Below, in pieces: positions 44,907 to 57,910 of a DNA stretch of 64,000 bases (its first letter is position 1; each line of letters begins with the position of its first letter). A program made the translations under genes and the position numbers. The DNA comes from JBBPXY01 sp038200435. Its GTDB lineage: Bacteria > Actinomycetota > Thermoleophilia > Solirubrobacterales > Solirubrobacteraceae. The DNA is taken from assembly GCA_038200435.1 (NCBI GenBank), contig JBBPXY010000015.1, positions 18,997 through 82,996 of the forward strand, in the 5' to 3' direction. A model generated the notes under the pieces. The model saw nothing but the letters and a program-made list of their open reading frames with translations, had not been told where the DNA came from and did not search any database.

Positions 44907-45769
44907 AGCGGGCGCGCACCGCCACGGTCTTCACCCACCGCCGGCCGTCGGAGACCGCTGAGGCGCTCTCCACGCTGTGCCGGGCCGCCGAGCGGGCGGG
45001 AGTCGAGCTGCGCTTCTCGCCCGAGGAGACTGCGAAGCACGGGTTGCAGGGCAGCAGCGCCAGTCTCATCGACGCGCCGCTCGACCACGGGGTCGACCTG
45101 TGTCTTGTACTCGGGGGCGACGGCACGATCCTCCACGGCCTGCGCAACTACGTGGGCACGGGCGTCCCCGTGTTCGGGGTGAACTTCGGGGAGGTCGGCT
45201 TCCTGGCGACGGTGGATCCGGAGAACACCGAGGAGGGCATCGACCGGGCGCTGCGCGGGGACTTCGAAGTGCTGAGCCTGCCATCGATCGAGCTCAAAGG
45301 GCCCGGCGAGACGCCCATGCCCGCGATCAACGACGTCTCCTTCCAGCGCAAGCACGGGCTGCGGGTGGCCGATCTCGCCTACTCCGTCGGGGAGGACGAG
45401 GTGGGCCGGGTGCGGTGCGACGGGCTTGTCGTCGCCACGCCCGCGGGCTCGACGGGCTACAACCTCGCCAACGGTGGGCCCGTGATGGCGTGGGGCGTCG
45501 AAGGGTTCGTCGTTTCCTTCATCGCGCCCCACTCCCTCACCGCGCGCGCGCTCGTGATCGCGCCCGGCGACACGATCACGGTGAGCAACCGCTCGCGGGA
45601 GGAGCCGGCAGTCATCACCGTCGACGGCCGCCCGGCCGGCGAGCTCGAGCCGGGCGCCTCGTTCGAGGTGTCCTTCTCCGAGGCGCGAGCCACCCTGGCC
45701 CAGATCCCCGGCGCGTCTTTCTACCACCGTTTGCGCGAGAAGTTTGGACGGTTGGCCACAGGGGTGTGA
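44903..45769 (+). CDS. nadK: NAD kinase
   Basis: 288 residues. Makes NADP from NAD. Signatures: LVLGGDGTILHGLR (GGDGT), VFGVNFGEVGFLA, the INDVSFQRK region (NDV motif), VRCDGLVVATPAGSTGYNLANGGP (TPTGSTAYS-like) and VTVDGRPAGEL near the end. GTG start overlaps the tlyA stop. Confidence 0.93.
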   Translation: MKRARTATVFTHRRPSETAEALSTLCRAAERAGVELRFSPEETAKHGLQGSSASLIDAPLDHGVDLCLVLGGDGTILHGLRNYVGTGVPVFGVNFGEVGFLATVDPENTEEGIDRALRGDFEVLSLPSIELKGPGETPMPAINDVSFQRKHGLRVADLAYSVGEDEVGRVRCDGLVVATPAGSTGYNLANGGPVMAWGVEGFVVSFIAPHSLTARALVIAPGDTITVSNRSREEPAVITVDGRPAGELEPGASFEVSFSEARATLAQIPGASFYHRLREKFGRLATGV

Positions 45770-45823
45770 CGAGCTGCCCCGTTCGAGCCGATCCGTCGGC
45801 CGCGGCTGGTTCACTGAGACTCG

Positions 45824-47494
45824 ATGCTCCTCGAGCTCCGTGTCGAGAACCTTCTGCTCATCGAGCGGGCCGAGCTACGGCTGGGCCCGGGCCTGAACGT
45901 GCTCACGGGTGAGACCGGCGCAGGCAAGACGATGCTCGCTCACGCGCTCGATCTGCTGCTGGGCGGGCGACCGCGTCCCGGCGCCGTGCGGCCCGGCGCG
46001 GCCGAGGCCTGGGTGGAGGGCGTCTTCGAGCTCTCGAACGAGCTGCGTGAGCGCATGGGCGACCGTCTCGCGCCCGACGCCGACGAGGTGGTGCTCGCTC
46101 GCCGTGTGGGCGCCGACGGGCGCACGCGCGCCTATCTCCAAGGACGCACGGCCACGGTCGGCGATCTACGCGAGGCCGGGGAGCTCCTGCTCGCCTTCTA
46201 CGGCCAGCATGAGCACCGCAAGCTCTCGCTCGCCTCGGCGCAGCTCGAGGTGCTCGACGGATACTGCGGGCCCGCTCAGCGCGAGCGCCGGGCGCGGTGC
46301 ACGGCGGCTCACGCGCAGGTGCGCGCGCAGCGCACGCGCCTGTCTGAACTGAGCGAGCTCGCCGGCGCGCGCGAGCGCGAGATCGACCTGCTCGAGTTCG
46401 AGCTGCGCGAGATCGACGAGGCCTCGCCGACCGAGGAGGAAGCGACCGGCCTCGAGCGCGAGCGCGAGCGGTTGCGCCACCTCGAGGGGCTGCGCTCGGG
46501 AGCGTTCGGCGCCGCCACCGCCCTGGCCGGCGAGGACGACCAGCCCGGGGCGGCTGCGCTGCTCGCCGGGGCCGAGCACGGTCTCGAGATGGTCGCCGGC
46601 GTCGACTCCGAGCTCGACGCGCTCGCCGAGCGCTTCCGCGCGGTCCGCTTCGAGGCCGAAGACCTGGCGGGTGAGCTCCGCCGCTACGAGGAGACGGTCG
46701 ATGCTCCGGAAGGGCGACTGGACGAAGTGGAGGATCGCCTCGCTCTCTTCGCACGGCTCGAGCGCAAGCACGGCGGTTCGATCGGTGCCGTGCTCGCGCA
46801 CGCGGAGCGTTGCCGCGCCCGCCACGCAGAGTTGACCGGGGCGGAGGAGGCGTTCGCGGGGGCCGAATCGGCTCTCGCCGTCGCCCAGGCCGAACTTGAC
46901 GCGGCGGCCAAGGAGCTGCACACGGCCCGCGAGGGCGCCGGTCCCGAGCTCGCGGCCGCGGTGCGCGGGCGCCTCGGCGAGCTGGCGATGGAGGGCGCCT
47001 CCTTCGAGGTCGCACTCAGCCCGCGGGATGAACCGGGCCCGGCGGGGGCAGATCACGTCGAGTTCCTCATCGCGCCCAACCCGGGCGTTCCCGCTGGGCC
47101 GTTGCGCGAGATCGCCTCGGGCGGCGAGACCTCGCGGGTGATGCTCGCGCTGCTCGGTGTCGCGCACGGTCGCGGCGCCGGCGATGCGCGCCTGCTCGTC
47201 TTCGACGAGGTCGACGCGGGCATCGGTGGCCAGACCGCCCGGGCGGTGGGCACCCACCTGCGCGAGCTGGCCGAGGGCCGCCAGATCCTCTGCATCACGC
47301 ACCTTCCGCAGATCGCCTCGCAAGCCGTGCGCCATTTCCGCATCGCGAAGGACCTGGGCCGCGAGCCCGCTGTCACGACGGTGGGCGACCTGGGCGGCGA
47401 CGAGGTGGTCGGCGAGCTCGTGCGGATGCTCGGTGCCGACTCGGGCGACCGCGCGGCGCACGACCACGCCCGGGAGCTGCTGAAGGCCGCATGA
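45824..47494 (+). CDS. recN: DNA repair protein RecN
   Basis: 556 residues, SMC-like ATPase for double-strand-break repair. Walker A GETGAGKTM at about 29-37, QHEHRKL after the first lobe, long coiled coils (about 150-370, Glu/Arg/Leu-rich), then the ABC signature EIASGGETSRVMLAL, Walker B LLVFDEVDAGIGG and the D/H-loop end CITHLPQIAS. ATG start 54 bases after nadK. Confidence 0.93.
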   Translation: MLLELRVENLLLIERAELRLGPGLNVLTGETGAGKTMLAHALDLLLGGRPRPGAVRPGAAEAWVEGVFELSNELRERMGDRLAPDADEVVLARRVGADGRTRAYLQGRTATVGDLREAGELLLAFYGQHEHRKLSLASAQLEVLDGYCGPAQRERRARCTAAHAQVRAQRTRLSELSELAGAREREIDLLEFELREIDEASPTEEEATGLERERERLRHLEGLRSGAFGAATALAGEDDQPGAAALLAGAEHGLEMVAGVDSELDALAERFRAVRFEAEDLAGELRRYEETVDAPEGRLDEVEDRLALFARLERKHGGSIGAVLAHAERCRARHAELTGAEEAFAGAESALAVAQAELDAAAKELHTAREGAGPELAAAVRGRLGELAMEGASFEVALSPRDEPGPAGADHVEFLIAPNPGVPAGPLREIASGGETSRVMLALLGVAHGRGAGDARLLVFDEVDAGIGGQTARAVGTHLRELAEGRQILCITHLPQIASQAVRHFRIAKDLGREPAVTTVGDLGGDEVVGELVRMLGADSGDRAAHDHARELLKAA

Positions 47495-47602
47495 TGCGAA
47501 ATCGGCCGACTCATCCGCCGACCCTTGATCTAGACTGCGCGAGCAGTTCAGGATGATCGATTCCACGACCACGCGCGCTCGGACGACGGCGCAGACCATC
47601 CG

Positions 47603-49287
<1,685 letters not shown>

Positions 49288-49291
<4 letters not shown>

Positions 49292-50427
49292 GGCGGGCCG
49301 ACCCCGCCGAGCGTGAGCGCCTGGGCGCGCTCTTCTCCGAGCTTTGCCGCATCGAGAGCCCGTCCGGCCTCGAAGGTGCCTGCGCCGAGCGCGTCGGCGC
49401 GGAGCTGCGCGAGCTCGGGCTCGAGGTTGAGGAAGACGCGGCCGGCGAAGCCGTAGGCGGTGACTCCGGCAACCTTCTCGCCCGGGTCCCCGGCGCGCCC
49501 GACGCTCCATGGGTGCTGATGTGCGCCCACCTCGACACGGTGGCGCCGACTGCGCCGATCGAACCGGTGGTCGTTGCCGGCGGTTGGGAGAACGCCCACG
49601 ACGGCATCCTCGGTGCCGACAACAAGAGCGCCGTCGCCGCTCTGCTCGTTCTCGCGCGCCGCTACGTCGCTGAGACGCCGGCCGTGGGGCTCGAGCTCCT
49701 GTTCACGGTGGGGGAGGAGGATGCTCTCGCCGGGGTCAAGGAGCTCGACGTTTCGCGGCTGCGCTCGCAGTTCGGCTACGTGTTCGATCACGCGTCGCCC
49801 ATCGGCGAGGTGGTCGTCGCCTCGCCCTCCTACCACCGGGTGCAGGCGGAGTTCCACGGAGCCGCCGCACACGCTGGCATCCGCCCCGAGGACGGCCGCA
49901 GCGCGATCTCCGCGGCGGCGCACGCGATCGCGAAGATGCCGCTTGGCCGGCTCGACCCCGAGACGACGGCCAACGTCGGCCTGATCGAGGGGGGGTCCGG
50001 CGGCAACGTGGTGCCCGAGCGCTGTCGCCTGCTCGGCGAGGCCCGCTCGCTCGACGCGAGCCGCGCCGAGCGCGCGGTGCAGGCCATGATCGACGCCCTG
50101 CATGATGGTGCGGGCGCCGCGGAGTGCGATCTTGATGTCTCGTCGCAGTGCCTCTTCCACGGCTACCGGACGGAGCCTGGCGCGCCCGCGATCCGCGCTG
50201 CGGAGGCCGCGCTGCGCGCGTGCGGCTATCAGCCCCGACACATCGTCACCGGGGGCGGCTCCGACGCGAACGCGCTCGAGGCCGGCGGCCTCACCTGTGT
50301 GAATCTCGCCAACGGCACGGAGCGCAACCACGAGCCCACCGAGCGCGTGAGCGTCACCGCGCTCGAGGGTGCCCTCGACGTGGCGCTTGCCCTCCCCGAC
50401 GCGGCGGCCGCGATAATCGCCGGATGA
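49288..50427 (+). CDS. M20-family metallopeptidase (PepT-like)
   Basis: 379 residues. Di-zinc M20 pattern: LMCAHLDTVAP (His and Asp), HDGILGADNKSAVAALL (bridging Asp), FTVGEEDALAG (catalytic and ligand Glu), VFDHASPIGEV (Asp), and near the end RNHEPTERVS (His). A dimerisation domain with EFHGAAAHAGIRPEDGRSAI lies in the middle. Close to the peptidase T-like group that cuts small peptides. GTG overlaps the pyrG stop. From memory this gene is absent from the equivalent block in Mycobacterium. Confidence 0.85.
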
Positions 50428-50981
50428 GCTCGTTCGAGAAGACCGGCGAGAAGGTTGCCTGGGAGGGCAAGATCGCGACAGTTCGCGTCGACTCCTTCCG
50501 CCATGCCGACGATGGCGAGGAGGTCTCGCGCGAAGTCGTCGCCCATCCGGGCGCGGTGGCGATCGTCGCCCACGACGGCGAGCACGTCTGGCTGGTGCGC
50601 CAGCCGCGTGAAGTCGTGGGGGAGGAGCGGCTGCTCGAGCTTCCAGCAGGGAAGCTCGAACCGACCACCGGCTCCGCCGGCGGTGCCCGTGACGAACCGC
50701 CTCTCGAGACCGCCAAGCGCGAGCTGGCGGAGGAGATCGGCAAGGCCGCCGAGCAGTGGGAGAGCCTTGGCAAGCTCTACACGAGCCCCGGCTTCACGGA
50801 CGAGCAAGTGGAGGTCTTCCTCGCCACGGAGCTCTCCGACGCCTCCGCCGAATCTGAGGAGAACGAGCGCATCGAGATCGTCGAGTGGCCTTTGGATCGC
50901 CTCGACGAGGCGATCGACGATTGCCACGACGGCAAGTCGCTGGCCGGCCTCTTCTGGCTGCGCCGCCGCCTGCGCGGCTGA
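50424..50981 (+). CDS. Nudix hydrolase (ADP-ribose pyrophosphatase-like)
   Basis: 185 residues. The Nudix helix is clear (PLETAKRELAEEIG), preceded by LLELPAGKLEP as in ADP-ribose pyrophosphatases. Unusually about nine extra residues (TTGSAGGARDEP region, about 76-87) sit between the Gly and first Glu of the box. C-terminal region YTSPGFTDEQVEVFLA matches the ADPRase dimer form. ATG overlaps the M20 peptidase stop. Neighbours pyrG and xerD flank the same type of gene in Mycobacterium. Confidence 0.88.
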   Translation: MSSFEKTGEKVAWEGKIATVRVDSFRHADDGEEVSREVVAHPGAVAIVAHDGEHVWLVRQPREVVGEERLLELPAGKLEPTTGSAGGARDEPPLETAKRELAEEIGKAAEQWESLGKLYTSPGFTDEQVEVFLATELSDASAESEENERIEIVEWPLDRLDEAIDDCHDGKSLAGLFWLRRRLRG

Positions 50982-51053
50982 GGCGAAACGCCCGTTCGGG
51001 CGTGAAGAAGTCCGTGCAGCGGCAAGGACATCGGGCGTCCGCGCGGAACTGGA

Positions 51054-52016
51054 GTGCTCGTGGCCACCGCCGTCGCTCCCCCCGCTACCCGTCCCTTCGA
51101 GCATCTCGTGCTCGACTTTCTCGCCTACCTCGAGTTCGAGCGCGGACTGTCGCGCAACACGCTCGAGGCCTACCGCTCCGACCTTCTTCAGTACGGGAAC
51201 TTCCTCGCGGCGCGCGACCTCGACGCGCTGACGGCCGATCACAGCGACCTGAGCGCCTTCATCGCAGAGCTCGCCGGCCCGCGTCCCGGCCGCGCCGCCG
51301 CCGCCGCGACGACCGTGCAGCGCAAAGTCGCGTGCCTGCGCTCCTTCTATCGCCACCTGCGCCGGGAGGAGATGCTCGAGCATGATCCCACGGCCGACCT
51401 CAAGGGCCCCCGCCGCAGCCAGCGGCTCCCCAAGGTGCTGAGCCGCGACGAGGTCCAGCACCTCCTCGCCCAGCCGGCCGGCACCACTCCGGCGGCTCTG
51501 CGCGATCGTGCCCTTCTCGAGCTGATGTACGCCTGCGGGCTGCGCGCCTCCGAGGCGATCGGTCTCGGCGTCGACGAGATCGACCTGGAGCTGGGCGTGC
51601 TGCGCACTCGGGGCAAGGGATCCAAAGAGCGGCTCGTGCCCGTGGGGTCGAAGGCCACGGGAGCCGTCGAGGCATACGTCAAGCGCGGGCGCCCGACGCT
51701 GACGGCCGGCCGGGAGCAGTCCCGCCTCTTCCTCAACATGCGCGGTGGTCCGCTGACCCGGCAGGGCCTCTACAAGATCGTGCAGCGCCACGCGCGGACT
51801 GCCGGCCTGGCCGATCGCATGAGCCCCCACACCCTGCGCCACACGTTCGCGACGCATCTGCTGGCCGGCGGTTGTGACCTGCGGTCGGTGCAGGAGATGC
51901 TCGGCCACGCCGACATCGCGACCACCCAGATCTACACCCATCTCTCGGCCGACCGGCTCAAGGACGTCTACTTCAGCGCCCATCCGCGAGCCGTCATCGG
52001 CGAACGCTCCGCCTGA
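51054..52016 (+). CDS. xerD: Tyrosine recombinase XerD
   Basis: 320 residues. N-terminal SAM-like DNA-binding domain (FLAYLEFERGLSRNTLEAYR, 21-40) and catalytic domain with the Arg-Lys-His-Arg-His-Tyr set: CGLRASEAIGL, RGKGSKERLVPVG, SPHTLRHTFATHLLAGG, QEMLGHADIATTQIYTHL. With XerC it resolves chromosome dimers at dif. The conserved position after pyrG/nudix says housekeeping rather than phage integrase. GTG at 51054 or 51060. It overlaps the relic deoB (CTGA). Confidence 0.92.
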   Translation: MLVATAVAPPATRPFEHLVLDFLAYLEFERGLSRNTLEAYRSDLLQYGNFLAARDLDALTADHSDLSAFIAELAGPRPGRAAAAATTVQRKVACLRSFYRHLRREEMLEHDPTADLKGPRRSQRLPKVLSRDEVQHLLAQPAGTTPAALRDRALLELMYACGLRASEAIGLGVDEIDLELGVLRTRGKGSKERLVPVGSKATGAVEAYVKRGRPTLTAGREQSRLFLNMRGGPLTRQGLYKIVQRHARTAGLADRMSPHTLRHTFATHLLAGGCDLRSVQEMLGHADIATTQIYTHLSADRLKDVYFSAHPRAVIGERSA

Positions 52017-52865
52017 GCGAAGACCGTCCAGCGGGACGGCGAGCGCTCGTCGTCGTCCTCGACGCGTGCGGTGCGGGGGCGTTTCCCGACGCCGCGGACT
52101 ACGGAGACGCGGGAACGGACACGCTCGGGCACCTCGCCCGGGCTGTCGGGGGCCTGCGGCTGCCGGCGCTCGAACGTCTTGGGCTTGGCTCGATCATCCC
52201 GCTCGAAGGCGTAGCGCCGGCCCACTCGCCCGCCCTCCACGGCCGCCTGCACCCGCTCGGTCCGGGCAAGGACTCCACCACGGGCCACTGGGAGCTCATG
52301 GGCGTCGTGCCCGCTCGCCCGCTGCCCACCTATCCGGCCGGCTTCCCGCCCGGGGTCGTCTGGGCTTTGGAAGGACTTCGGCGCGGAGCACCTCGCGACC
52401 GGTGTCCCCATCGTCTACACGTCCCAGAATTCGGTGCTTCAGGTCGCGGCTCACGCCGACGTGATCGAGCCAGCCGAGCTGTACGACCTGTGCAGCCTGG
52501 CCCGCGAGGTGATGAGCGGCGAGCATGCAGTCGGGAGGGTCATCGCCCGGCCGTTCGACGGCCCAGCCGGTGCCTTCGCGCGCACCGAGGGCCGGCGCGA
52601 TCTCGCGCTCGATCCGCCCGGCCGCTCCTACCTCGATGAGCTCCAGGACGGCGGCGTCCCCGTGCACGCGGTCGGAAAGGTGGGCGAGCTGTTCGCCGGG
52701 GCCGGAATCTCGGGCACCTACCCAGCACCGACGAACCGGCGCGCCGTCGAAGAGACGGCGAGTCTCCTCGACGGGCAGCGAGAAGGCTTGATCTTCACCA
52801 ACCTGATCGAGACCGATCAGGTCTTCGGCCACCGCAAGGCGGCGCCAGCGTGCTGCGGTGGCTGA
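52013..52865 (+). pseudogene. deoB: Phosphopentomutase relic
   Basis: Two frames give recognisable DeoB. Frame 1 part (52013 to about 52370): ALVVVLDACGAGAFPDAADYGDAGTDTLGHLA, GPGKDSTTGHWELMG, PLPTYPAGFPPGVV. Second part in another frame (about 52378-52865): FGAEHLATGVPIVYTSQNSVLQVAAH, NLIETDQVFGHR. Between them the conserved GRGxxGNxPASGTEII block is missing and the frame shifts. The C-terminal third with further metal ligands is absent after VFGHR. The expected start overlapping the xerD stop is CTG, not ATG/GTG. Multiple lesions mean a real pseudogene. Confidence 0.85.
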
Positions 52866-52933
52866 CGGGACTCCAAGCAGCTGCCCTACCTGGGCATTCG
52901 TTCGTCTAGGAGACCGGCATACTGCTCGGCGCT

Positions 52934-53773
52934 GTGCCCGAGCTGCCCGAGGTCGAGACCATCCGCCGAGGGCTGGCTCAGCACGTCGAGGGCCGCGTGT
53001 TGGAACGAGTCGAGATCCTCGATCCCCGCTGGTGTGAGCCCGAGGCCGCGAGCGCGACCGAAGCGGCCCTTACCGGCCGCCGGATCGACCGCTTGTCCCG
53101 GCGAGGCAAGTACCTGGTCTGGGAGCTCGAGGGTGAGCGCGCGCTGACGATGCACCTGCGAATGACCGGCACTGTGCTCGTCGACCCGCCAGAGGCGCCA
53201 GCACACACCCGCGTCCGCATCGCGCTGGACGATGGCACGCTCATCTCCTTCGTTGATCCACGCCGCTTCGGCACGGGTCATGTGCTCGACGGGTCAGACC
53301 GTGTCGCCTACTTCGCCGCGCGGCTCGGGCTTGAGCCGTTCGACGAGGGATTCTCTCCCGAGCACCTGCGCCGGCTCGCCCGCGCGTGCCGCGCGCCCGT
53401 CAAGGCCTTCCTGCTCGACCAGAAGCGCATCGCCGGAGTCGGCAACATCTACGCCGACGAGGCGCTCTTCCGCGCACGCATCCATCCCTTGCGTCAGTCG
53501 AACAAGCTCACCCGGACTCAGACGGACGCACTACACGGCGCGGTCGTGGCCGCGCTCGAAGCGGGGATTGCGGCGGGCGGAGCGACCATCGACGACTTTC
53601 GCCACTCCGACGGCTCGAGCGGCTCCTTTCAGGACGAGTTCCTCGTCCATCGCCGGGAGGGCCTGCCGTGCCCCGTCTGCGGGGCATCGGTGCGCAAGCT
53701 CGTCGCCGCGGGTCGCGGTACCTACGTGTGCGAGAGCTGCCAGCCCCGGCCGCGCGTGCGGCTGGCGCGCTGA
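52934..53773 (+). CDS. mutM: Formamidopyrimidine-DNA glycosylase
   Basis: 279 residues. N-terminus PELPEVETIRRGL with catalytic Pro2 and Glu3 after Met removal; RRGKYLVWEL (beta-F Lys), LTMHLRMTG, the H2TH helix KRIAGVGNIYADEALFRARIHP, and a C-terminal zinc finger CPVCGASVRKLVAAGRGTYV then CESC. It excises 8-oxoguanine and nicks the strand. GTG start. A palindromic repeat starts at the last base of the stop region. Confidence 0.94.
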   Translation: MPELPEVETIRRGLAQHVEGRVLERVEILDPRWCEPEAASATEAALTGRRIDRLSRRGKYLVWELEGERALTMHLRMTGTVLVDPPEAPAHTRVRIALDDGTLISFVDPRRFGTGHVLDGSDRVAYFAARLGLEPFDEGFSPEHLRRLARACRAPVKAFLLDQKRIAGVGNIYADEALFRARIHPLRQSNKLTRTQTDALHGAVVAALEAGIAAGGATIDDFRHSDGSSGSFQDEFLVHRREGLPCPVCGASVRKLVAAGRGTYVCESCQPRPRVRLAR

Positions 53774-53826
53774 AGAGCCCGTCTCAGAACCCGTTCACGG
53801 TCGCGACCGGTTTTGCGACAGGCTCT
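53774..53826. repeat. 53-bp imperfect palindrome (MITE-like), between mutM and a glutaredoxin gene
   Basis: The ends AGAGCC and GGCTCT are exact inverted repeats, and the arms pair with few mismatches over about 24 positions (5' AGAGCCCGTCTCAGAACCCG, 3' arm reverse complement AGAGCCTGTCGCAAAACCGG). The left arm shares 16 bases with 28238-28253. The AGAGNCTGTCNCANAACC termini resemble the ends of several IS families, so a non-autonomous element is possible; it also lies at an operon end and could act as a bidirectional terminator. Confidence 0.65.
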
Positions 53827-54079
53827 AAGCCGCGAGCAGCTCGTCGAGCCGGCCGGACTTCGCGGCCGTGTGCAGCTCGCGGGCGCCCCCGAGCGACTCC
53901 CCGCCGATCAGGATCTGCGGGAAGGTCATGAGGCCGGTGCGGCGCGCCAACTCGGCTCGCCCGTCCGGATCCTTTGACAGATTGATCTCCTCGAAGGGGA
54001 GATTGTGCTTGGCGAGGATGTCCTTCGCCGTGCGGCAGTGCCCGCAGGGCTCGGTGGTGTAAACGGTGATCTGCTTCAT
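53825..54079 (-). CDS. grxC: Glutaredoxin
   Basis: 84 residues. ITVYTTEPCGHCRTAKDIL carries a CGHC redox site (rather than CPYC); LMTFPQILIGGESLGGARE has the cis-Pro and the GG-containing binding loop. The Met at 54079 gives the standard length; an upstream extension in frame is not needed. A TATACT -10-like hexamer at 54090-54095 on the minus strand would put the transcript start within a few bases of the ATG, so the mRNA may be nearly leaderless (inference). Its 3' end touches the palindromic repeat. Divergent from recO. Confidence 0.88.
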   Translation of the reverse strand: MKQITVYTTEPCGHCRTAKDILAKHNLPFEEINLSKDPDGRAELARRTGLMTFPQILIGGESLGGARELHTAAKSGRLDELLAA

Positions 54080-54127
54080 GACTTCACAAAGTATAGCGGC
54101 GATTCCGGCTGAGGCGGTGCCCTCCTG

Positions 54128-54847
54128 ATGCCCGGAACGACGCGCACCGAAGCCATTGTTCTGCGCTCGATCCGCTACGGCGAGGCCGACCGGATCCTGC
54201 ACCTCTACTCACCGCATCGCGGGCGCCTGTCGGCAATCGCCAAGGGCGCGCGGCGCTCCCGCAGCCGCTTCGGCGCCCGGCTCGAGCCGTTCTTCCGGGT
54301 CAAGCTCATCCTCCACGAGGGCCGCAGCGACCTGCTGACGGTGACGAGCGCGGAGACGATCGCCTCCTACGGCGGTCTGCGCGAGCGAGCGTCGAGCCTC
54401 GACGCCGCGGCGCGCGCGTGCGATGCCGTGGTGCGCATCTTCGACGACGGCGATCCGCACCCCGCGGTGTACAACCTGCTCGCCAACGAGCTCGCGCTGC
54501 TCGAGGCCGAGCCCGACCGGGCGGGGATGGCCAACGCGCTCGCGTTCCGGCTGAAGCTGCTGCTCGTCGCAGGGTTCGCGCCCCATCTGGCTACGTGCGC
54601 CTCGTGCGGGGAGCGCGAGCACCTGAGTGGGTTCTCGGGTGTCGCGGGCGGTGTGGTGTGCGACGCCTGCGAGGCCTCCGCGTTCCCGTTGCACCCCGAC
54701 GCGCATTCCTTCCTGGTCGAGGCGCTGGGCGTGCCTCTCGACGCCACGCCGCCGGCTACCGAGCTCGCGCTGCGCCAGGCCGACCGGGCCATCGCCGACA
54801 CCGTCGAGCACCACGCCGGCGTGAGGCTGCGCGCGGCCGCGGCTTAG
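54128..54847 (+). CDS. recO: DNA repair protein RecO
   Basis: 239 residues. OB-fold N-terminus (EAIVLRSIRYGEADRILHLY, AIAKGARRSRSRFGARLEPF), helical middle (NLLANELALLE, FRLKLLLVAGFAPHLATCASCG) and a zinc finger with CASCG ... CDACE. Works with RecR in loading RecA. ATG start. It is 11 bases before ppdK. Confidence 0.9.
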   Translation: MPGTTRTEAIVLRSIRYGEADRILHLYSPHRGRLSAIAKGARRSRSRFGARLEPFFRVKLILHEGRSDLLTVTSAETIASYGGLRERASSLDAAARACDAVVRIFDDGDPHPAVYNLLANELALLEAEPDRAGMANALAFRLKLLLVAGFAPHLATCASCGEREHLSGFSGVAGGVVCDACEASAFPLHPDAHSFLVEALGVPLDATPPATELALRQADRAIADTVEHHAGVRLRAAAA

Positions 54848-54858
54848 ACTCGCGGGTC

Positions 54859-57531
<2,673 letters not shown>

Positions 57532-57910
57532 GGGTCGGTGCCGCGCCGGGGGATCTGGTCTGGGGAAGAGGCAGCCGACCGACCGCGTTGCGACGTCATC
57601 CGATATGAGGTCGGAAAACGATGCGATATCGGACAGCTCCGATCTGGGGCCGCCAGAACCTCTTCGTAAATGCAACCTTCCTCCTAGATCTGTGTCCCGT
57701 CAGCACCAACTGACGCGAAGCCGCTCCGAGACTCGCCCGCCCGCGCGACGCTTACCTGCGAGATGCCCGTCCTGCCCGCCATCGCCCTGGCCTGCGCCGC
57801 TTTCCTGGCCTGCTGCCTGCCGCTGCTCGTCGACCTTCAGCCCGCCGACGAGCCGCCCTGAGCGTCGCGCGGGAAAGCTGCGCGTGCGAGTGCCAGAATC
57901 GAACGCGCCT
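57532..57910. other. 379-base region between ppdK and dgt
   Basis: No convincing gene of normal size. It contains an inverted repeat TCCGATAT (57599-57606) and ATATCGGA (57626-57633) with a 19-base spacer, and a second partial copy (CTCCGATC) just after; these are AT-richer than the surroundings and may be an operator or promoter zone. A 32-residue ORF is noted separately. Nothing else seen. Confidence 0.5.
57763..57861 (+). CDS. Possible 32-residue hydrophobic peptide
   Basis: ATG at 57763 encodes MPVLPAIALACAAFLACC followed by LPLLVDLQPADEPP and a stop. It is a single hydrophobic segment with three cysteines, like a tiny membrane protein or lipoprotein-like signal. No strong RBS. It lies 49 bases before dgt. 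May be chance. Confidence 0.25.
   Translation: MPVLPAIALACAAFLACCLPLLVDLQPADEPP

Noticed and set aside
51054..52016. XerD-like gene as a phage or island integrase
   Set aside because: Its place in the pyrG-nudix-xerD block and full-length XerD motifs indicate the chromosomal recombinase; no attachment repeats or phage genes nearby.
53774..53826. Complete insertion sequence after mutM
   Set aside because: Only 53 bp with IS-like ends and no transposase gene; called a MITE-like repeat instead.
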